NCBI GenBank assembly: GCA_902801565.1
Contig: CADCIX010000001.1
Coordinates: forward strand, 1-64,000
From: an uncultured Veillonellaceae bacterium
GTDB lineage: Bacteria; Bacillota; Negativicutes; Selenomonadales; Selenomonadaceae
DNA: 64,000 bases
Direction: 5' to 3'
The notes under the pieces were generated by a model, which worked only from the letters and a program-made list of their open reading frames with translations, made no database searches and was not told the origin of the DNA. The translations under genes were made by a program, and so were the position numbers. Position 1 is the first letter of the stretch; each line of letters opens with the position of its first letter. Shown here piece after piece: positions 59,774 to 64,000 of the stretch.

Positions 59774-60388
59774 ATGTCTGAGGAATTCAATTTATCTGCT
59801 AACCAGCTGGACGCCTTGCGGGAAATCGGTAATGTCGGGGCCGGAAATTCTGCGACAGCGCTTTCCCAGATCATCAATCGGCGTATTGACATGAATGTGC
59901 CGAAAGTGGCTTTGGTTCCACTGGATGCCGTTCCTGACCTCGTAGGTGGGCCAGACACCATCGTGGTGGGTGTTTTCCTGCGCGTATACGGCAAAGCCCC
60001 GGGAAATATCCTTTTCCTGCTGCCGCAAAAGAGCGCATATTATCTGGTGGATACGCTCATGGGGAAGAACCATGGCGATACGGAAAAACTTGATCTCATG
60101 GATGAATCCGCATTGATGGAAATCGGCAATATCCTTGCGGGAGCGTATCTGAATGCGTTCTTTACCTTCACAAATATCTCCATGTTGCCATCCATTCCTG
60201 CATTGGCCATGGATATGGCGGGGGCTATCCTGAATGTCGTCCTGGTTCAGCTGGGGCAGATGGGGGATACCGCCATGGTAATTGAGACAGAGTTCCTGTC
60301 AGAGGATGACGGAATCAATGGACATTTCTTCCTTGTTCCGGATCCTGGCTCGTTGGAAACCATTATTGCGGCAGTAGGAGTTGAGTGA
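59774..60388 (+). CDS. cheC: CheY-P phosphatase CheC
   Basis: The 204-residue product has both phosphatase motifs of CheC, each with Glu and Asn three apart: ALREIGNVGAGNSATALS and ALMEIGNILAGAYLNA. It works with CheD in adaptation. ATG 59774 has GAGGTG upstream; the frame to 59759 is not needed. CheD starts 1 base after the stop. Confidence 0.95.
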   Translation: MSEEFNLSANQLDALREIGNVGAGNSATALSQIINRRIDMNVPKVALVPLDAVPDLVGGPDTIVVGVFLRVYGKAPGNILFLLPQKSAYYLVDTLMGKNHGDTEKLDLMDESALMEIGNILAGAYLNAFFTFTNISMLPSIPALAMDMAGAILNVVLVQLGQMGDTAMVIETEFLSEDDGINGHFFLVPDPGSLETIIAAVGVE

Positions 60389-60389
60389 T

Positions 60390-60875
60390 ATGCCAGAGCT
60401 GATCAGGGTTGGTATGGCTGACTATAAAGTCGGCAAGAACCCGGCGACATTAATAAGCTACGGATTAGGCTCCTGTATAGGGGTTTCCCTGTACGATCCA
60501 CAGACAAAAATCGGGGGACTCCTGCACATCATGCTGCCGGACAGCACGCAGGCGCGAGCCAGTGATAATCCTGCCAAATTTGCTGATACAGGTTTTCCGC
60601 TCATGCTGGCAGATGTCTTGAAGCTTGGGGCTTCCCAAAGCCGCCTGGTGGCAAAGATTGCCGGCGGTGCCCAGATGTTTGCCTTTGCGAACGCAACAGA
60701 TGTCATGCGGGTGGGGTCAAGGAATGCCGAAGCAGTGAAGAAGATACTGAAAGAAAATCGCATTCGTTTGATTGCGGAGGATACGGGCGGCACTTATGGA
60801 CGCACGGTATCCATCGACCTTACGAATGGGGTTTACAAGGTGAAGACCATCGACAAGGGAGAAAAAGAGATTTAG
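60390..60875 (+). CDS. cheD: Chemoreceptor glutamine deamidase CheD
   Basis: CheD deamidates receptor glutamines and stimulates CheC. The 161-residue product has the catalytic Cys in SYGLGSCIGVSLYD, the His in GLLHIMLPDS and AKIAGGAQMF. AGGAG lies 9 bases before ATG 60390. Confidence 0.95.
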   Translation: MPELIRVGMADYKVGKNPATLISYGLGSCIGVSLYDPQTKIGGLLHIMLPDSTQARASDNPAKFADTGFPLMLADVLKLGASQSRLVAKIAGGAQMFAFANATDVMRVGSRNAEAVKKILKENRIRLIAEDTGGTYGRTVSIDLTNGVYKVKTIDKGEKEI

Positions 60876-60888
60876 TAGGTGAAACGCG

Positions 60889-61293
60889 TTGTTTAAATGG
60901 AAGGCATCGCTGATATTTGCTGTGATTGCAGCTCTTGTTGTCGCGCTTGCTGGCCTCATGAAGGATGTACGCTTCCTGACGATTGCCCTTCGCTCTGTGG
61001 TTGGATTTTTGGCCGCAGGTGCAGTAGCGTGTCTTGTTATTTTCCTTTTGGAAACGAAAGGGATTGTGAATTTTGAGGCGATGGAGGAGTCCCCTGACGA
61101 GGATGAAAATAATCCTGAAGGCGCAGATGGTGAAGGGGAAAATGCTTCTGCCGAGGAAGCGGCAGGTGCCGAAAATGAGCAGGGAGAGGCTGAGGGACAG
61201 GATGATCTGCAGGAAAATCCTGGAGAGACGGAGGGGTTCCAGCCCCTTGATGCAGAGTCATTGAAGCATATGGAGGCACCGCCGGAATCATGA
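60889..61293 (+). CDS. Small membrane protein with a highly acidic tail, unknown function
   Basis: The 134-residue product has two hydrophobic helices (LIFAVIAALVVALAGLM and FLAAGAVACLVIFLLET) and then about 70 residues dominated by Glu, Asp, Gln, Gly and Ala. No domain is recognised. The start is TTG with TAGGTG upstream. Its place between cheD and fliA implies a link to motility; Bacillus has no gene at this point (swrB follows sigD). Confidence 0.75.
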   Translation: MFKWKASLIFAVIAALVVALAGLMKDVRFLTIALRSVVGFLAAGAVACLVIFLLETKGIVNFEAMEESPDEDENNPEGADGEGENASAEEAAGAENEQGEAEGQDDLQENPGETEGFQPLDAESLKHMEAPPES

Positions 61294-61309
61294 GTAAGGG
61301 GGTATTGGC

Positions 61310-62068
61310 ATGGTAGCGACGGAACAGGACAATGCGGCATATGTCGATTCCCTATGGCAGAAGTATCGCAGGCAAAGGACAATCGATACGAGAAACCAGC
61401 TGGCGGAATATTATCTTCCTCTTGTGAAAATGGTGGCAGGCCGCCTGGCAATCAGCCTGCCAAGCCATGTGGACAAGGAAGACCTTTTGAGCAGCGGTTT
61501 TTTCGGTTTGCTTGATGCAATTGACCGATATGATTTCCAGCGCAAGAACAAGTTCGAGACCTATGCCGGGGTCAGGGTGCGGGGGGCTATGCTGGACTAT
61601 CTCCGCTCCAAGGACTGGGTTCCTGTGACGATGCGGCAGAAGATTCGCCGCTATGAGCAGGCTGTCTATGATCTGGAAAATGAACTGGGGCGTCCGGCGA
61701 AGGACGAGGAATTGGCAGAGCGTCTGAATATCTCTCTGGGGGAACTTTCGGATCTTGTTGCGCAGCTCAATTCCTCCACCGTTGTTCCTTTGGAGGAATA
61801 TTTGCGGACGGATGGCTCGGAATCTCCGGAAATGAGCCCTGTGGAGAGCATTGAACTGCGGGAATTGCAGGATACGCTTGCACAGGCCATTGATCGCCTT
61901 CCAGAGAAGGAAAAACTGGTGATATCCCTTTATTACTATGAGGATCTGACGCTCAGGGAAATCAGTCTTATTATGCACTTGACAGAGGCTCGCATCTCGC
62001 AGATGCACACGAAGGCGGTATTCCGTCTGCGGGGGTATTTGGCGAGGATGAAGGCCGATTTATTGTGA
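61310..62068 (+). CDS. fliA: Flagellar sigma factor FliA (sigma-28 / SigD)
   Basis: It directs transcription of late flagellar and chemotaxis genes. The 252-residue product has region 2 (GFFGLLDAIDRYDFQRKNKFETYAGVRVRGAMLDYLRSKDW), region 3 (GRPAKDEELAERLNISL) and region 4 (LPEKEKLVISLYYYEDLTLREISLIMHLTEARISQMHTKA). GGGGG lies about 6 bases before the ATG. No flgM is in the window. Confidence 0.96.
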   Translation: MVATEQDNAAYVDSLWQKYRRQRTIDTRNQLAEYYLPLVKMVAGRLAISLPSHVDKEDLLSSGFFGLLDAIDRYDFQRKNKFETYAGVRVRGAMLDYLRSKDWVPVTMRQKIRRYEQAVYDLENELGRPAKDEELAERLNISLGELSDLVAQLNSSTVVPLEEYLRTDGSESPEMSPVESIELRELQDTLAQAIDRLPEKEKLVISLYYYEDLTLREISLIMHLTEARISQMHTKAVFRLRGYLARMKADLL

Positions 62069-62088
62069 TATAGTCAGGGGGGATAGCC

Positions 62089-63747
62089 ATGGAGGAGGAA
62101 AAGGGCATAAGGACAGCAGGTGGGAAGGATTCCGGATATTTATTCGAATTTACTCCGGAAGGGGTATTTCTGACGGTATATCCGTCTACGGAAGGCGACC
62201 TGAAATTTGAGCTTTCGGATATGCGGCAAATCCTGCAGGATTACAATGTGCTGGACTATGATATCACCATGCTTTCGCGCGTGGTGCGCGAAGCATCCGG
62301 GCGGCCGGTGAGACTGTCGGGCAGTTTCTCGGCACCTCCGCCATCCTATGATGATGATGATGATGATGCTCCCCTTCGGAATATGGACAATGCCTTTGCC
62401 AATATCATGATTGATGTCAGCAAGGATCGCATGACGGCAACTGTCCGGTTTGATCTGTCTGTTGGGACAAGGCTTCCCACAGCGGAAATGGTGATGGGCG
62501 CATTGCAGGCAAAGAATATCGTATTTGGGGTGGATCTTGCTGCCGTCGAGGAAGGGGTCAAGAGCAGTACGCCCTTTGTGGCGGCACAGGGCATTCCTCC
62601 GATGCACGGCGAGAATGCACGCATTGAACGGCGGTTTGATTTGGGTGTGAAGGGGAGGCCGGTTGTCACTCAATACGACAAGGTGGACTACAAGAACCTG
62701 AACCTTTTTGTATTGGCAAAGCGAAATGATGTGCTGGCGGTGCGTGTGCCTCAAACTCAGGGAACCCCGGGAAAGAATGTCTACGGCGACGAGGTTCCGG
62801 CGCGGAATGGTCGCCCGATTCCCATGCCTGTGGGAAAGAACACAAAGGTCATCGGGGAAAACGAGCTCGTGGCCACCATTGATGGGCAGATTGTGGACAA
62901 GAAGTCGACCATTGGCGTCGATCCGCATCTGGTACTGAAGAGCGGCGTGAATGTGGGAACAGGCAGCGTGGACTTCAATGGCAGTGTGGAGATCAAGGGC
63001 AATGTGGAGCAGGGCTTCACGGTGAAAGCGACAGGGGATATCGAGATTTCCGGCATGGTCAGCGGTGCCATGGTAGAGGGACGCAATGTATTCATCGGCG
63101 GCGGCATCAATGGGATGAACCGGGCGAAAATCAAGGCGGAGGAAGATATTCGGGTTGCTTTTGTCGAAACAGCCGAGCTGGAAGCGAACCGGGATATCTA
63201 CATTGTCGATGTTGCACTGCACTCCCATTTGCGCGCGGGCAAGAAAATCATACTGGAAGGAAAAAAAGGCCAGCTCATGGGCGGCAAGGCGGAAGCCGGT
63301 GAGGAGGTCCGGGCAGTTTGCCTGGGCAATACGGCGAGCGTGGTCACCCGTGTCGTGGTGGGTGTGGATCCGAACCTGCAGAGACAGTACAAGGAAGCGT
63401 GCGAGCGGTACAAGGATGGAAAGAAGCGCCTGCAGCAGGTCACGCAGATGCTCAACACCTTGGGCAAGATTGATATCAGCCGCTTGCCGGAGGAGCGGAT
63501 CGAGCAGATCAATGCCCTGACGCGTTCCCAATTCCCCTTGGCCGGGCAGATTCGCAGGGACGAGAAGCTCATCAAGAAACTGGAGCAGGAGCTTGCGGAA
63601 ATGAAGCATGGGAGAATTGCCGTGTCAGATACCATTTACCAGGGTGTCCGGACTTCCATCAATTCCATCCAGAAGCATTTCAATTCCGAGGCGAAACATT
63701 GTACTTTGACGGTAAGGGACGATGCTGTGATGATTGATCCCTATTGA
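62089..63747 (+). CDS. FapA-type DUF342 polymer-forming protein
   Basis: The 552-residue product has an N-terminal region with an Asp run (YDDDDDDDAP, about residue 87), the FapA core (RPVVTQYDKVDYKNLNLFVLAKRNDVLAVRVPQTQGTPGKNVYGDEVPARNG), right-handed beta-helix repeats (VDFNGSVEIKGNVEQGFTVKATGDIEISGMV) and a C-terminal coiled coil (about 420-510). Related proteins are common next to flagellar genes in Firmicutes; their role is poorly defined, perhaps scaffolding at the membrane. It follows fliA by 20 bases. Confidence 0.88.
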   Translation: MEEEKGIRTAGGKDSGYLFEFTPEGVFLTVYPSTEGDLKFELSDMRQILQDYNVLDYDITMLSRVVREASGRPVRLSGSFSAPPPSYDDDDDDAPLRNMDNAFANIMIDVSKDRMTATVRFDLSVGTRLPTAEMVMGALQAKNIVFGVDLAAVEEGVKSSTPFVAAQGIPPMHGENARIERRFDLGVKGRPVVTQYDKVDYKNLNLFVLAKRNDVLAVRVPQTQGTPGKNVYGDEVPARNGRPIPMPVGKNTKVIGENELVATIDGQIVDKKSTIGVDPHLVLKSGVNVGTGSVDFNGSVEIKGNVEQGFTVKATGDIEISGMVSGAMVEGRNVFIGGGINGMNRAKIKAEEDIRVAFVETAELEANRDIYIVDVALHSHLRAGKKIILEGKKGQLMGGKAEAGEEVRAVCLGNTASVVTRVVVGVDPNLQRQYKEACERYKDGKKRLQQVTQMLNTLGKIDISRLPEERIEQINALTRSQFPLAGQIRRDEKLIKKLEQELAEMKHGRIAVSDTIYQGVRTSINSIQKHFNSEAKHCTLTVRDDAVMIDPY

Positions 63748-63769
63748 TACTTTGGGAGGTGAGGGAGCC

Positions 63770-64000
63770 ATGGATGTTACTCCGATGAGTTTGCAGATGA
63801 TCGTGCCGCATTCCACTGAGGTGGGGCAGGTTCAGCATAACATGAACCATGCCGCTGCTGTACAGCAGGATTTTGAGGCAATCAAAGAGAAAGCCGATGC
63901 GGAACTCAAGCAAAAGCAGGTTCGCGAAAAAGAAGGTGCGGAAGAAGGGCGTATCAAGGATGATCCGGATCATCGCAACCGGGGCGGCTATAGTGGATCC
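63770..64000 (+). CDS. Partial gene of unknown function at the right edge
   Basis: 77 codons are visible before the window ends and the frame is still open. The product starts MDVTPMSLQMIVPHSTEVGQ and becomes charged and helical, with a run of Lys/Glu/Gln. GGGAGGTGAGGG gives a strong ribosome site. It probably belongs to the flagellar operon; swrB occupies a similar position in Bacillus, but I see no clear similarity or membrane helix. Confidence 0.7.
   Translation, partial: MDVTPMSLQMIVPHSTEVGQVQHNMNHAAAVQQDFEAIKEKADAELKQKQVREKEGAEEGRIKDDPDHRNRGGYSGS

Noticed and set aside
62349-62369. GAT microsatellite in the FapA-type gene as a phase-variable switch
   Set aside because: The repeat unit is three bases, so length changes would keep the frame and only alter an Asp run.
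1-64000. tRNA genes or rRNA operons
   Set aside because: I saw no tRNA cloverleaf signatures (GGTTCGAATCC-type arm plus CCA) or rRNA sequence; rnpB and the T-box are the only structured RNAs supported.

Overview
The window looks like a chromosomal stretch from a motile anaerobe of the Negativicutes, most likely a Selenomonas-like member of the Selenomonadaceae. This is inferred from four things: CodY next to a Firmicutes-type fla/che gene order, FapA (DUF342) and FliY/CheC/CheD genes, heavy use of TTG and GTG starts, and an anaerobic gene set (aspartase, HypF, nitrogenase-like proteins). No 16S rRNA or other marker is present to confirm it.

Region 1 (1-9.7 kb) is accessory. An orphan MobV-type relaxase gene at the left edge is followed by a two-gene unit: a secreted protein of unknown function and an unusual fusion of a degenerate NRPS-type condensation domain to a cyclic-nucleotide-binding-like domain. 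Converging on it is a tight minus-strand operon: a NifH-type Fe protein, a large and a small nitrogenase component-1-like protein, and hypF. The Fe protein keeps all its cluster and nucleotide motifs, while the component-1 pair is small with a reduced cysteine set. No nif biosynthesis genes are in view. This four-gene unit is the best candidate for an undescribed system.

Region 2 (9.8-25 kb) is mostly housekeeping: pncB-aroE-mtnN, aspA, a PAS/GGDEF/EAL protein, leuS behind a T-box, an HD-GYP protein, a DUF4143 ATPase, deoD-pncA, the RNase P RNA and an NlpC/P60 hydrolase. The EAL gene is flanked by inverted copies of a 38-bp element (36 of 38 identical) that supplies complete outward-facing promoters to aspA on one side and leuS on the other. 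A 25-codon membrane-peptide gene with its own promoter, Shine-Dalgarno and terminator lies at 24.87-24.94 kb.

Region 3 (25-33.1 kb) carries folB, then dprA-topA-trmFO-hslV-hslU-codY. This matches the Bacillus subtilis order except that xerC/codV is missing between trmFO and hslV.

Region 4 (33.2-64 kb) is a nearly complete fla/che supercluster, all on the plus strand: flgB, flgC, fliE to fliJ, a lytic transglycosylase, a MotE-like gene, fliK, flgD, flbD, fliL, fliM, fliY, cheY, fliO to fliR, flhB, flhA, flhF, flhG, a PilZ gene, cheB, cheA, cheW, cheC, cheD, an unknown acidic membrane protein, fliA, a FapA-domain gene and the start of one more unknown gene. The hook gene flgE is absent from its usual place after flgD. 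A strong internal terminator sits there, and new promoters precede fliL and cheY. The EAL, HD-GYP and PilZ proteins suggest that cyclic-di-GMP links to flagellar control.
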